Below, in pieces: positions 50,551 to 58,745 of a DNA stretch of 64,000 nt. The first letter of the stretch is position 1. Each line of letters opens with the position of its first letter. The translations under genes were made by a program, and so were the position numbers. The stretch is from Streptomyces sp. NBC_00259 (GTDB taxonomy: Bacteria > Actinomycetota > Actinomycetes > Streptomycetales > Streptomycetaceae): positions 7,381,501 through 7,445,500 of the forward strand of contig NZ_CP108080.1 of NCBI RefSeq assembly GCF_036181745.1, written 5' to 3'. Below the pieces are notes generated by a model. That model was not told where the DNA came from and did not search any database. It saw nothing but the letters and a program-made list of their open reading frames with translations.

Positions 50551-50793
50551 TCTCTTCTCCGTCTGCTGATGTGCCTTGTACAGCGGGCTCGCCCCAGATC
50601 GAGGAGGCCCTGGCGCGGGCCAGGAGGCCGACGCCGCCCCCGTCCAGCGCCGCACGGACAGCGTCTCCGTGGCCGTCGGTATCCAGGGCGGCGTCCAGGG
50701 CGGCGACGAGCAAGTGCGCCGAGTTCGGATCACCCCGTAGTGGCCGCTGCAGGAAGATGGCGCCGCGTCTGCTTACATGACACCCTGACGACC

Positions 50794-51090
50794 GTGATCA
50801 TCAGGGTGAGTGAGGCACGCATCCGTCCTGAACGTTTCGAGGCGTTCCGCGACATGATCGTCTCTGCGGTACGCGAGTTTCCCAGCCGTTACCCAGGGCT
50901 GGTGGACCACGAGGTACTGCTCGCGCCGCCTGATTCGCTGCTGTACGTCAGTCGTTGGCGCAGCGAACAGGATCTGGTCGGCTACGCCGGCGAGCACTGG
51001 CGTGACCAACCCGTGGTTCTGCCGGGCGAGGACGAGTACCTCGTCGCACCACTTCAGGTCCGGCACTTCACGCTTGCAGCGCTCAGCTAG
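50794..51090 (+). CDS. Antibiotic biosynthesis monooxygenase (ABM) domain protein
   Basis: A 98-residue ferredoxin-like protein beginning VIIRVSEARIRPERFEAFRD, with YPGLVDHEVLLAP and SLLYVSRWRSEQDLVGY, the usual ABM dimer-barrel elements. GTG 50794 is the first start that fits the fold, though its ribosome site is weak. The frame upstream back to 50569 is Arg-rich and not family-like. Function is likely quinone or small-molecule oxidation or haem handling; unknown here. Confidence 0.6.
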   Translation: MIIRVSEARIRPERFEAFRDMIVSAVREFPSRYPGLVDHEVLLAPPDSLLYVSRWRSEQDLVGYAGEHWRDQPVVLPGEDEYLVAPLQVRHFTLAALS

Positions 51091-51134
51091 CGAGTGATCC
51101 GCGTTCGGATCACGAGTTCGGCACTGAGACGCGG

Positions 51135-52259
51135 TCAGGCAGGTGTGGTCCAGCGCTGGTTCGTCCCGCCGTGGCAGTCCCAGACGATCAGCCTCGTACC
51201 GTCCGCGGTGCCGCCGTCCGCCGCGTCCAGGCACCGGCCCGTCTGCGGATTGACCAGCGCGCCACTGCTTCGCTGCCACTGCTGCGCGGCCGAGCCGTCG
51301 CAGCTCCTGAGCTGGACGTCGCTGCCGCTCACCGCCATGCACTTGAAGAGCGCACGCACCGTGCCGTCGCCCGCGAGCACCCAGTTCTGGTGGTTGACGT
51401 CGCCGCACGTCCACAGTTCCAGCGGGGTGCCGTCCGTGCTGCTGCCTCCGGTGATGTCGACGCACTTGCCACCGGTGCTGGTGATCGAGCCCGACGAGGA
51501 GTTGCCGATTCCGTCCTCCTGGACGCTGCCGCCCGAGACCTGGGTCACCTTCGCGTCCGAGCTGCAGGTGCTGCTCGTCGACGTCCCGCTGACGGCCGCC
51601 GTGACCGTGCCGCCGCCGGTGCTCGTGCCGGTGGGCAGGTCGTAGCGGGCCCTGGAGTACGGCTCGTCCCGGCAGGTCGCCGCGTCGTTGTTCCAGTCGA
51701 AGTACTCGACCCAGTCGACCATTCCACCGGCGTTGATCCGCGCGCCGGCGCCGACCTGGAGGCTCCCCAGGACGAAGGACGTGCCGGCCGTGGTGTCGGT
51801 GATGGTGGCCTGGTACCAGCCGTCCGGAGTGCCGGGGGAGACTCGGAAGGTGTAGCGGTGTCCCGCGGTGAACGCCTGGTTGTAGCGGCAGGTGTAGCCG
51901 GAGCCGGTCTCGTCGAACGTCTGGCAGTAGGTGCCGGTGGAGCCCGGCCTCGCCGCGGTCGCGTCCCACAGCGAGAACAGGAACATGCCGCTGCCGGTAC
52001 GCCAGCGCTGCTGTCCGATGTATCCGCCCACTCCGCTGCTGAAGCCGAACTGGTGTGCCCAGAAGACGTTGCCGCGGCCGGGGTCGGCCTCGACCGTCGT
52101 GGCGAAGGTGACGTCGGTCAGGGTGCTGGTCCCTGCCGGGAAAGCGTAGTTGGTGTAGCTGCCGGGGGTCGCCCCGCTCGCCGAGGCGGGGGCGGCGAGT
52201 CCCAGGCAGGCGGCGACGGCGAGAACGGCGCTCACACAGAGCGTTCTGGCACGGAGCAT
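51135..52259 (-). CDS. Secreted DUF3472-like plus ricin-type CBM13 protein
   Basis: Protein of 374 residues. A signal peptide (TLCVSAVLAVAACLGLAAPASA) precedes a beta-rich domain of about 220 residues (NVFWAHQFGFSSGVGGYIGQQ, RYTFRVSPGTPDGWYQATITD) resembling DUF3472. A CBM13 trefoil follows (GGKCVDITGGSSTDGTPLELW, AAQQWQRSSGALVNPQTGRC, NQRW) from about 255 to the end. It probably binds and perhaps processes a polysaccharide. The ATG at 52259 has AAGGAGG eight bases upstream. Monocistronic. Confidence 0.8.
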   Translation of the reverse strand: MLRARTLCVSAVLAVAACLGLAAPASASGATPGSYTNYAFPAGTSTLTDVTFATTVEADPGRGNVFWAHQFGFSSGVGGYIGQQRWRTGSGMFLFSLWDATAARPGSTGTYCQTFDETGSGYTCRYNQAFTAGHRYTFRVSPGTPDGWYQATITDTTAGTSFVLGSLQVGAGARINAGGMVDWVEYFDWNNDAATCRDEPYSRARYDLPTGTSTGGGTVTAAVSGTSTSSTCSSDAKVTQVSGGSVQEDGIGNSSSGSITSTGGKCVDITGGSSTDGTPLELWTCGDVNHQNWVLAGDGTVRALFKCMAVSGSDVQLRSCDGSAAQQWQRSSGALVNPQTGRCLDAADGGTADGTRLIVWDCHGGTNQRWTTPA

Positions 52260-52333
52260 GTGCGCTTCCTCCTTGATGGCAATGTGCATGACATGGCCTA
52301 AGCGGAAGCGTGGGGTCCTGCGGCACCGGTACG

Positions 52334-52350
52334 GGATGGACTTTCCATCC
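52334..52350. promoter_or_regulatory. Palindrome GGATGGACTTTCCATCC
   Basis: Seven-base arms GGATGGA and TCCATCC around a CTT centre lie about 75 bases before the secreted CBM13 protein start on the minus strand; a candidate operator with no assigned regulator. Confidence 0.35.
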
Positions 52351-52552
52351 GGGCAGATGGATTCTTCGCCGTACCCGGCAGGCTGCCGTGGGCGAGGAGT
52401 AGCGGTCGGCGACGGATGCCTCGTCCTGAGTGATGCGCCGAGACCGTCGCCCCTCGCTGTCGCGGCAGCTGCCGGGCGGTGCGGGCAGGACGCCCCTGAA
52501 GTGCCGCATTGCCGTGACCACGGAGCCGTCGCGGCTCAGGTCCGGCGTTGGG

Positions 52553-52987
52553 TCACGCCGACAGTTCAGGGTCGGCGGACCGGTGGGACGCCGCCAAGAT
52601 CGTGGGCTGGGTCACTACCGTGACGGACTCGGTGAGGAGCCGGTGCACAGGGCAGCGGCCGGCGGCCGCCAACAGCTTTTCTGTCTGCTCTTCTTCGAGG
52701 TCGCCGACCAGTCGGATGCTCCTGACGATCTGCTGTCGCGGACCGTTGGGAGGATCGACCCGCACATCCACGTCGACACTCTGCAGCTGGAACCCGTGCC
52801 GGTTCGCATACCCGCGGACCGCCGTGGAGGTGCATGACCCGAGCGCCGCCAGAACCAGCTCCGTGGGAGTGGGAGCCGCGTCCGTGCCGAAGGGCTCCGA
52901 CGCGTCCGCAGTCAGCCGGTGGGGGCCCACCTCGATGGTGCGGACCAGGTGCTGACCTTCACGTACTGACACGGTGCGTGCGCTCAT
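52553..52987 (-). CDS. OsmC-family peroxiredoxin-like protein
   Basis: Protein of 144 residues with the two OsmC cysteines in ALGSCTSTAVRGYA (about 51) and GRCPVHRLL (about 110) and the central GDLEEEQTEKLL. OsmC/Ohr proteins reduce organic hydroperoxides in the cytoplasm. The ATG has GAGAGG eight bases upstream. A TGTCACA-N16-TGTC element about 60-85 bases upstream resembles the promoter recognised by ECF41 sigma factors, one of which is encoded next door. Confidence 0.83.
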   Translation of the reverse strand: MSARTVSVREGQHLVRTIEVGPHRLTADASEPFGTDAAPTPTELVLAALGSCTSTAVRGYANRHGFQLQSVDVDVRVDPPNGPRQQIVRSIRLVGDLEEEQTEKLLAAAGRCPVHRLLTESVTVVTQPTILAASHRSADPELSA

Positions 52988-53044
52988 TGGCCGACCTCTC
53001 TCAAGCGGCCGCTCACGGCCGGCTGATCATCCTGTTACAGGTAA

Positions 53045-53071
53045 GACAGAGAGGGTCGCTTCTTTGTGACA
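53045..53071 (-). promoter_or_regulatory. ECF41-like promoter ahead of osmC-type gene
   Basis: On the minus strand TGTCACA (53071-53065), a 16-base spacer and TGTC (53048-53045). It differs from the ECF41 consensus TGTCACA-N16-CGTC at one base of the -10 box. The predicted start site is about 50 bases before the OsmC ATG. Confidence 0.4.
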
Positions 53072-53104
53072 CCCACCTGGACACCCGCCTGGACACCCGC
53101 CCTG
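53069..53104. repeat. 12-bp tandem repeat
   Basis: ACACCCACCTGG, ACACCCGCCTGG and ACACCCGCCCTG in a row, overlapping the upstream edge of the ECF41-like site. Confidence 0.7.
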
Positions 53105-53213
53105 TTTCCCGGCGCTCCTGGCGGAACCGTGGATTCACATTCCGGGCAGGTGTCACAGCGTGTTGTGCCGCACGGTCTTGATGGCAAAAGCGCCCTGGCC
53201 TCGGCAGAAGGGA

Positions 53214-54110
53214 TCAGTTGTTCAGGGACGCCATATAGTGGGAAAGCTTGGTCGGATTCAATACCCACATGAGCCGGTCGATACCCTTGTCCGACGTTTC
53301 GATGGACAACAGGGCCACGGGGTTCTCGCCATGCAGGACGAGGACAGCCGGCTGGCTGTTGGCCTCCACCCATCGAATGCTGGTATCGGGCCAGAAGCGC
53401 GGTGCGAAGGCGGCAAGGTACTTGGAAACATGGTCACGTCCGACGACCGGGATCTTCGATGCCCCGCGCACTCCTCCACCGTCGGCATAGCTGACGACAT
53501 CGTTGGCGAGAAGCTCTTCCAGCTGTGACAGATTTCCCGTCTGCGCCGCCGAGACGAATGCCTCCATCAGCCGCCGGTGATCAGCTTGGCTGACGGGCTG
53601 CCTGTGCTCGTCGGCCAGGTGTTTCCGGGCCCGGCTCACCAGTTGGCGGCAGTTGGCCTCGCTCGTCTCCAGCATGGTCGCGACCTGCTTGTACGGGTAG
53701 TCGAACGCTTCCCTCAGGATGTACGCGGCTCTTTCCGTCGGGTTGAGTCTTTCGAGGAGAAAGAGCACCGCGAGCTCGAGTGCTTCCTTCTTCTCGGCGC
53801 CGACGTACGGATCCGTGCTCGTATCGATCGGTTCCGGGAGCCAGGGCCCGATGTACGCTTCTCGCCGCACCCTGGCCGACTGGGCGAAGTTGATCGCCAG
53901 ACGTGTGGTGATCGTGGTCAGGAAGGCTGCCGGTTCACGAATGTCGGTGCGGTCGGCATTCTGCCATCGCAGCCAGGCTTCCTGGACGATGTCCTCGGCC
54001 TCCACCGCGCTACCGAGCATTCGGTAGGCGATGCCGAAAAGCTGTGGGCGCGCTGCGGTGAACTCCCTCGCGGCCTGGTCGAGCGAGGATGTGCCGTTCC
54101 CAGCGTGCAT
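53214..54110 (-). CDS. ECF41-type RNA polymerase sigma factor with SnoaL-like tail
   Basis: Protein of 298 residues. Sigma-2 (LFGIAYRMLGSAVEAEDIVQEAWLRW), the ECF41 linker signature WLPEP at about 100, and sigma-4 (RLNPTERAAYILREAFDYPYKQVATML) are followed by a SnoaL/NTF2-like domain. That domain carries the DGGG motif (SYADGGGVRGAS) and an NPDKL-like NPTKL near the C-terminus. In this group the tail modulates activity in place of an anti-sigma factor. The ATG at 54110 has AAAGGG five bases upstream; upstream ATGs at 54137-54140 do not. The adjacent AhpD-fold gene with a matching promoter is the usual ECF41 partner. Confidence 0.9.
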   Translation of the reverse strand: MHAGNGTSSLDQAAREFTAARPQLFGIAYRMLGSAVEAEDIVQEAWLRWQNADRTDIREPAAFLTTITTRLAINFAQSARVRREAYIGPWLPEPIDTSTDPYVGAEKKEALELAVLFLLERLNPTERAAYILREAFDYPYKQVATMLETSEANCRQLVSRARKHLADEHRQPVSQADHRRLMEAFVSAAQTGNLSQLEELLANDVVSYADGGGVRGASKIPVVGRDHVSKYLAAFAPRFWPDTSIRWVEANSQPAVLVLHGENPVALLSIETSDKGIDRLMWVLNPTKLSHYMASLNN

Positions 54111-54526
54111 GGTTTCCCTTTCGGCCTCTGGGTTCATCATGCTACAAACCGGGAAACGGCACAGTTTCTACGATCACGGATTCCCCGACGCGGGTGATTG
54201 CCTTCGATTCCCAGGGGCAGGCGGACACACTGTTGTCGATTACGGAAGGCTTTGCCGGGTGGGCGATGGGGACTCGTCTGCGGGCGCGACCGTTGCGGAA
54301 GCCACCTACTCATGACTGACTCCCCGTACGGCCTGCAGCCGTAGGTTCGCTCTCGACGCAACTTACGTTCCATGATGGCTCGTTCAGGTTTGCCTGACCG
54401 TCAGTCCCTGAGTCCCTGAGTCCCTCAGTCCTGAGTCCGTCCGGCCTGTCCCTCTGTCCGTCTCCGCGCCGATGGTCGGGGGGCGCGGAGACGGACATCC
54501 CACCCCTCATGGGTGGGTATCTCTGG
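54111..54526. other. Intergenic region between sigma factor and decarboxylase genes
   Basis: No gene is supported in these 416 bases. The stretch contains AGTCCCTG-type tandem repeats at 54403-54434 and the decarboxylase terminator hairpins at 54456-54517. No ECF41-type element was found ahead of the sigma gene itself. Confidence 0.6.
54456..54517. terminator. Double hairpin terminator of the decarboxylase gene
   Basis: GTCCGTCTCCGCGCC (54456-54470) pairs with 54482-54496 in a 15-bp stem. A second stem, CCCACCC (54499-54505) with GGGTGGG (54511-54517), lies nearer the decarboxylase stop at 54527. Confidence 0.7.
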
Positions 54527-55000
54527 TTATCCGAACTGGCCGGGCTGGTAGTCACCGGCGGGCTGCTGGTTGATGACGTTGATGCGGTTGTAGGCGTTGA
54601 TGACGGCGATGAGGGAGATCAGGGCGGCGAGCTGGTCCTCGTCGTAGTGCTTGGTGGCGTTCGCCCAAGCCTCGTCCGTGACGCCACCGGCCGCGTCCGC
54701 GATGCGGGTGCCCTGCTCCGCCAGCTCCAGCGCGGCACGCTCGGCGTCGGTGAAGACCTTGGCCTCACGCCAGGCCGCGACCAGGTTGAGGCGCAGCGCG
54801 GTCTCGCCGGCGGCGGCCGCGTCCTTGGTGTGCATGTCGGTGCAGAAGCCGCAGCCGTTGATCTGGCTGGCGCGGATCTTCACCAGCTCCTGCGTCGCAA
54901 CGGGCAGCGTCGAGTCCGAGACCACTTTGCTCGCCGAGTTGATGTGCTTCAGGATCTTGCCTGCAACGGGGTTACCGAAGTAGTTGATACGGGCGTCCAT
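54527..55000 (-). CDS. Carboxymuconolactone decarboxylase/AhpD-fold protein
   Basis: Protein of 157 residues with the AhpD active-site pattern ELVKIRASQINGCGFCTDMH (Glu, CxxC and His). It is probably a thiol-dependent peroxidase or reductase rather than a true decarboxylase. The ATG has AGGAGG six bases upstream. It is transcribed from a textbook ECF41 promoter, and AhpD-fold genes are the classical neighbours of ECF41 factors, so it is almost certainly controlled by the sigma factor downstream. Confidence 0.9.
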   Translation of the reverse strand: MDARINYFGNPVAGKILKHINSASKVVSDSTLPVATQELVKIRASQINGCGFCTDMHTKDAAAAGETALRLNLVAAWREAKVFTDAERAALELAEQGTRIADAAGGVTDEAWANATKHYDEDQLAALISLIAVINAYNRINVINQQPAGDYQPGQFG

Positions 55001-55038
55001 GATGAACCTCCTAGGCCGTACTGCGGTTACGCACTATT

Positions 55039-55065
55039 GACGGGACAGCCCGGCAAGCTGTGACA
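55039..55065 (-). promoter_or_regulatory. ECF41 promoter, TGTCACA-N16-CGTC
   Basis: On the minus strand TGTCACA (55065-55059) is followed after exactly 16 bases by CGTC (55042-55039), matching the published ECF41 consensus. It lies about 40 bases before the AhpD-fold gene start. Confidence 0.8.
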
Positions 55066-55126
55066 GGAGGTAGATGTGACCTGGATCACATCTGCTGGTC
55101 CTGTCTTCTCGGAACGGTGCGGGCGG

Positions 55127-55168
55127 TGACCCCGTGACCCCGTGACCCCGGACCCCGTGACCCCGGAC
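55127..55168. repeat. GTGACCCC tandem repeats
   Basis: Three consecutive GTGACCCC units followed by GGACCCC and GTGACCCC variants; a simple low-complexity run in the intergenic region. Confidence 0.7.
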
Positions 55169-55452
55169 CACCGTCGGCCGTGATCGCACCGTCGCCGACC
55201 GATGTGATCCATCACCTGAGGCCACAGCCGCGTCCCGACGTCCTGGGAGCGCAACGGCAGGTGGCCTACGCGGAGACGGCGTAGTCTTTCCAGATATCCG
55301 GCCGTGCCGTCGACAGCCAGGGCGCGGACGACGATGACGGGTGCCTGATCCACGCGACGAGGCAGCTCCGGGCCACACAGGCTGATCCCGGTAGCTGTGG
55401 TGCGGCTGGCTGATCGGCTCTGCGTATCGGCGCCGAGACCGGAGGTGACGTG

Positions 55453-55899
55453 ATGCCGAACAACGAACCGGCGGCAAACTCCCCGGGAGGACAGGGGCAG
55501 CGATCCGAGGCCTGGAAGACCGCGGTCACCGTCATTCAGGAGGCCAAGCCACCCTCCTTCCCGGAGGGAGCACATGCCATGACTCTCCTCGTCGAGTTTC
55601 CTCCCGGCGACGCTGGCACCCCTCCGCACCGCCACTTCGGGCCGGCCTTCGGCTACGTCCTGGAAGGCGAGATGCTGTTCGAGCTGGAGGGTGAACCCGA
55701 GCGCGTGATCCGCGCCGGGGAGGCGTTCTGGGAGCCCGGCGGCGACGTGATCCACTACCAGGACGGCAACAACCGTACGGACGTGCCCAGTCGGTTCATC
55801 GTCACGATGATGTGCGAGCCGGACAAACCCATGCTCGTCCTCGTCGACGAGGACGAGTTGGAGCAACGCAAGGACAGGCGGGCCCCACGCCCCTCCTGA
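55453..55899 (+). CDS. Cupin-domain protein
   Basis: Protein of 148 residues with cupin motif 1 (GTPPHRHFGPAFGYVLEGEM, residues about 56-75: two His and a Glu as metal ligands) and motif 2 (PGGDVIHYQDGNN). A small metal-binding beta-barrel, probably cytoplasmic. GGAGG lies seven bases before the ATG. Function within the cupin superfamily is not determinable; ECF41 neighbourhoods often include small oxidative-metabolism proteins. Confidence 0.8.
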   Translation: MPNNEPAANSPGGQGQRSEAWKTAVTVIQEAKPPSFPEGAHAMTLLVEFPPGDAGTPPHRHFGPAFGYVLEGEMLFELEGEPERVIRAGEAFWEPGGDVIHYQDGNNRTDVPSRFIVTMMCEPDKPMLVLVDEDELEQRKDRRAPRPS

Positions 55900-55972
55900 A
55901 CCGCAGGCACTGCCAACGCCGGCGCGCACGAGATCCCCCGTGCCGGGGTGGGGTGTTGCCAGGCCGTTCACG

Positions 55973-56050
55973 TACCGCGAGCGTCAGGACGAGCTAGGCA
56001 CCGCGAGCGTCTGGACGGGCTGCGTACCGCGAGCGTCAGGACGAGCTGCG
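55973..56050. repeat. 26-bp tandem repeat derived from the LacI gene end
   Basis: Three 26-base units (55973-55998, 55999-56024, 56025-56050) carry the core ACCGCGAGCGTC.GGACG, and a fourth partial copy runs into the LacI coding sequence. The unit is the reverse complement of the last codons of that gene, so its 3' end appears to have been duplicated downstream. Confidence 0.8.
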
Positions 56051-57052
56051 TACCGCGAGCTGGGTGGGAAGGGTGATGTGCTGTCGCGGTTCGCCGGGAT
56101 GGGCGATCTCGTCGAGGAGCAGGCGGGCGATCGTGCCTCCGATCTCCTCGACCGGCTGGCGCACACTGGTCAGGGCGGGGTGCGCGTAGCGAGCGATGTA
56201 GGAGTCGTCGAATCCGACGACGGCCACGTCGTCGGGAATCCGCCGCCCCTGCCGACGCAGCTCCAGCATGGCACCGGCGGCCATGACGTCCGACGCGGCG
56301 AACACGGAGTCGAGGTTCGGATTACGTTCGAGAAGTGAACGCATGGCGAGCCTCCCGCCTTCCTCCGTGAAGTCGGCCGTGGCAACAAGACGCTCGTCGG
56401 CAGCCAGTCCTGCCTCGCCCCGAGCGTCCTTCCACCCCTGAAGCCGGCTGCGGCCGACATCCATGTCGAGGGGCCCCGTGATGGTGGCGGTCGTGGTTCG
56501 ACCGCGGGAGACGAGGTGCCGGACGGCTTCCCTCGCGCCTCCCACGTTGTCGGCGCGCGCGTGGCTCAGGGACTCCTCGGGGCCGCGGCGCCCGGCCAGC
56601 ACAGTGGGCAGGCCGAGGTTCTCCAGAATGCCGGGCAGTGGGTCGTGCTCGTGCACGGAGACCAGCAGCACACCGTCGACCCTGCGCTCCGCCACACTGT
56701 CCGTGAGCTGGTCACGCTCTTCCCTGTCACGGACGAGCACGAGCTGGAGCTGTGTCCTGGTGGTCGTCAGGACGGTGCTCACACCGCGGATGACGGCGGA
56801 GAAGTAGGGTTCCGAGCCCAGTCTGCTCTCGGACTCCGGGATCACCAGCGCTATCGAGTTGGTACGCCGTGTCACCAGGCCGCGGGCGACGGAGTTCGGT
56901 ACGTAGTTGAGCTCGGCGATGGCCGCGAGGACCGCTTCCCTGGCCTCGTCGCTGACCAGCGTGGAGCCGTTGATGACCCGTGAAACCGTGGTACGGCCCA
57001 CCCCGGCACGCGCGGCCACGGTTTTGATGGTCGGCCGATGCTGTGCCCCCAT
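56036..57052 (-). CDS. LacI-family transcriptional repressor (CebR-like)
   Basis: Protein of 338 residues. The LacI headpiece is PTIKTVAARAGVGRTTVSRVINGSTLVSDEAREAVLAAI compressed across residues 8-46. The hinge contains LNYVPNSVARGLVTRRTNSIA, and the periplasmic-binding-type core includes VVGFDDSYIARYAHPALTSVRQP. GAGGAGAGG precedes the ATG. It diverges from an importer and beta-glucosidase operon whose promoter contains TGGGAACGTTCCCA, a two-base variant of the CebR site TGGGAGCGCTCCCA. Cello-oligosaccharides or another beta-glucoside are the probable inducers. Its last codons lie inside a 26-bp repeat array. Confidence 0.9.
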   Translation of the reverse strand: MGAQHRPTIKTVAARAGVGRTTVSRVINGSTLVSDEAREAVLAAIAELNYVPNSVARGLVTRRTNSIALVIPESESRLGSEPYFSAVIRGVSTVLTTTRTQLQLVLVRDREERDQLTDSVAERRVDGVLLVSVHEHDPLPGILENLGLPTVLAGRRGPEESLSHARADNVGGAREAVRHLVSRGRTTTATITGPLDMDVGRSRLQGWKDARGEAGLAADERLVATADFTEEGGRLAMRSLLERNPNLDSVFAASDVMAAGAMLELRRQGRRIPDDVAVVGFDDSYIARYAHPALTSVRQPVEEIGGTIARLLLDEIAHPGEPRQHITLPTQLAVRSSS

Positions 57053-57181
57053 GCGCCTCTCCTCGTTCACCCCGGCCCTGCGAGCCGCTCGCCAGCGCAT
57101 TGTGCCAGATGTCCACACGAACGGGACCGGCGCCGGCATGACTCCCACAACATCTGTTGGCAACAAAGTGGTTTCACGTTC

Positions 57182-57211
57182 TTGACACAAGGCTTGTTCA
57201 AGAGTCAATCT
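57182..57211 (+). promoter_or_regulatory. Promoter of the beta-glucoside importer operon
   Basis: TTGACA at 57182-57187 and CAATCT at 57206-57211 are separated by 18 bases, with operators lying just downstream near the expected start site. The promoter of the oxidoreductase at 63.5 kb has the same TTGACA and an AATCTT -10 region. Confidence 0.5.
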
Positions 57212-57222
57212 TCCATCGTCGG

Positions 57223-57238
57223 GTGGGAACGTTCCCAC
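57223..57238. promoter_or_regulatory. LacI-type operator GTGGGAACGTTCCCAC
   Basis: A perfect 16-bp palindrome placed just after the -10 box, where a bound repressor would block initiation. Confidence 0.75.
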
Positions 57239-57244
57239 CGCGTT

Positions 57245-57258
57245 TGGGCACGTTCCCA
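57245..57258. promoter_or_regulatory. Second, imperfect LacI-type operator TGGGCACGTTCCCA
   Basis: One base from the perfect 14-bp palindrome. Its centre lies 21 bases after that of the first operator, two helical turns away, allowing cooperative binding. Confidence 0.65.
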
Positions 57259-57334
57259 TTCTCTGCTTCGGGTCAACCGGCAGGACGGTTGACCCGTACT
57301 CCGGTGCGTCTGCGCCGCCTGGGAGGACACACAC

Positions 57335-58648
57335 ATGAAGAGCACCCGGAAGCTGTTGCGTACGAGAGGCACCGCCGTCATATCGGCAGTGGCAGCTCTT
57401 GGTCTTCTCTCCGCATGCGGCGGCGGTGACGCCGGTGGGACCGGTGGAGGCGTCAAGGACGGCAAGACCACCATCACCATGGGCCTGTTCGGCGTCATGG
57501 GGTTCAAGGAGACGGGGCTTCTTGATGAGTACATGAAGAAGAACCCGAACGTGCGGATCGAGGCCGACGTCGCGGGTGACGAGCAGACCTACTACACCGC
57601 TCTGCAGACGCACTTGGCTGCCGGCAGCGGCCTGAAGGACATCCAGGGCATCGAGATCGGACGCGCCAAGGAACTCGTCGACACCCAGGCCGACAAGTTC
57701 GTCGACCTGTCCGAGGTGCCGGGCACCGACCACTTCCTGCCGTGGAAGCTGAGCCAGGTCACGGGCAAGGACGGCAAGGTCATCGGGCTCGGCACGGACA
57801 TCGGCCCCATGGCCGTCTGCTACCGCAAGGACCTCTTCGCGCAGGCGGGACTGCCGACCGACCGCGAGCAGGTCGCCAAGCTGTGGGACGGCGACTGGGC
57901 CAAGTACGTTGCGGCGGGCAAGCAGTTCAAGGCCGGCTTCAAGGGCGACAAGGTCGCCTTCACCGACAGCGCCAGCGGCCTGTTCAACGCGATGATCTAC
58001 GGCAGCTCCCAGCAGTTCTACGACAAGGACGGGAAGCTGATCTACAAGGACAGCCCCGTCGTCACCGGTGCCTGGGACCTGGCCTCCGGGGCCGCGACCT
58101 CGGGCCTGACCGCGAAGCTGCGGCAGTTCCAGCCCGGCTGGGACCCCGGCCTCGCGAACGGCACGTTCGCCACCACCGTGTGCCCGGCGTGGATGCTCGG
58201 CCACATCAGCGAGAAGGCGGGCCCGCAGAACAAGGGCAAGTGGGACGTCGCCAAGGCACCGAAGGGCGCCAACTGGGGCGGTTCCTTCCTCGGCGTCATG
58301 GAGAAGAGCCCCGTCAAGGAAGAGGCGAAGAAGCTCGTCGCCTGGCTCACCGCTCCCGAGCAGCAGGCCCGCCTCTTCGAGAAGATCGGCAACTTCCCCT
58401 CCTCGCAGAAGGCGTTGGCCGCACCCGCGGTGGCGAACGCCGAGTCCGAGTACTTCAGCGGCGCTTCCATCGGCCAGATCTTCGGCGCCGCCGCGCAGGA
58501 GATCCCCGACGAGCAGGTGCTGGGCCGCAAGGACGGAACGATCAAGGACATCTTCTCCCAGGGCCTGAGCCTGATCGAGTCCCAGGGCCAGAGCCCCGAC
58601 AAGGCCTGGAAGACCACCGACGAGCGCATCCAGAAGGCCGTCGGCTGA
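57335..58648 (+). CDS. Sugar ABC transporter substrate-binding lipoprotein (CebE-like)
   Basis: Protein of 437 residues with a Sec lipoprotein signal (LRTRGTAVISAVAALG, lipobox LLSAC, Cys at about 28). The family-1 binding fold includes VMGFKETGLLDEYMKKNPNV, IGLGTDIGPMAVCYRKDLF and CPAWMLGHISEKAG. GGGAGG lies eight bases before the ATG. Its neighbours (LacI, two permeases, GH1) parallel the cebEFG-bglC locus for cello-oligosaccharides, so a beta-glucoside ligand is likely. This is probably a paralogous system rather than the primary cellobiose importer, judged from the changed operator. Confidence 0.92.
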   Translation: MKSTRKLLRTRGTAVISAVAALGLLSACGGGDAGGTGGGVKDGKTTITMGLFGVMGFKETGLLDEYMKKNPNVRIEADVAGDEQTYYTALQTHLAAGSGLKDIQGIEIGRAKELVDTQADKFVDLSEVPGTDHFLPWKLSQVTGKDGKVIGLGTDIGPMAVCYRKDLFAQAGLPTDREQVAKLWDGDWAKYVAAGKQFKAGFKGDKVAFTDSASGLFNAMIYGSSQQFYDKDGKLIYKDSPVVTGAWDLASGAATSGLTAKLRQFQPGWDPGLANGTFATTVCPAWMLGHISEKAGPQNKGKWDVAKAPKGANWGGSFLGVMEKSPVKEEAKKLVAWLTAPEQQARLFEKIGNFPSSQKALAAPAVANAESEYFSGASIGQIFGAAAQEIPDEQVLGRKDGTIKDIFSQGLSLIESQGQSPDKAWKTTDERIQKAVG

Positions 58649-58745
58649 CGTCCCCCGACGCCCCGGCGGCCAGATGCGCACGACCACGTGCGTGACGGTC
58701 GCCGGGGTGTGCCCAGCCCGCCCACGTTCCACGTAAGGACCCCTG

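Larger units (their letters stand above)
55001..55452. other. Intergenic region between decarboxylase and cupin genes
   Basis: About 450 bases that hold the ECF41-type promoter (55039-55065) and GTGACCCC-type tandem repeats (55127-55168). Open frames here are Arg/Pro-rich and have no supported start, so no gene is called. Confidence 0.6.

Noticed and set aside
50570-50760. A possible minus-strand coding fragment (LLVAALDAALDTDGHGDAV...)
   Set aside because: Reads plausibly as protein for about 50 residues but has no start, no ribosome site and no recognised family.
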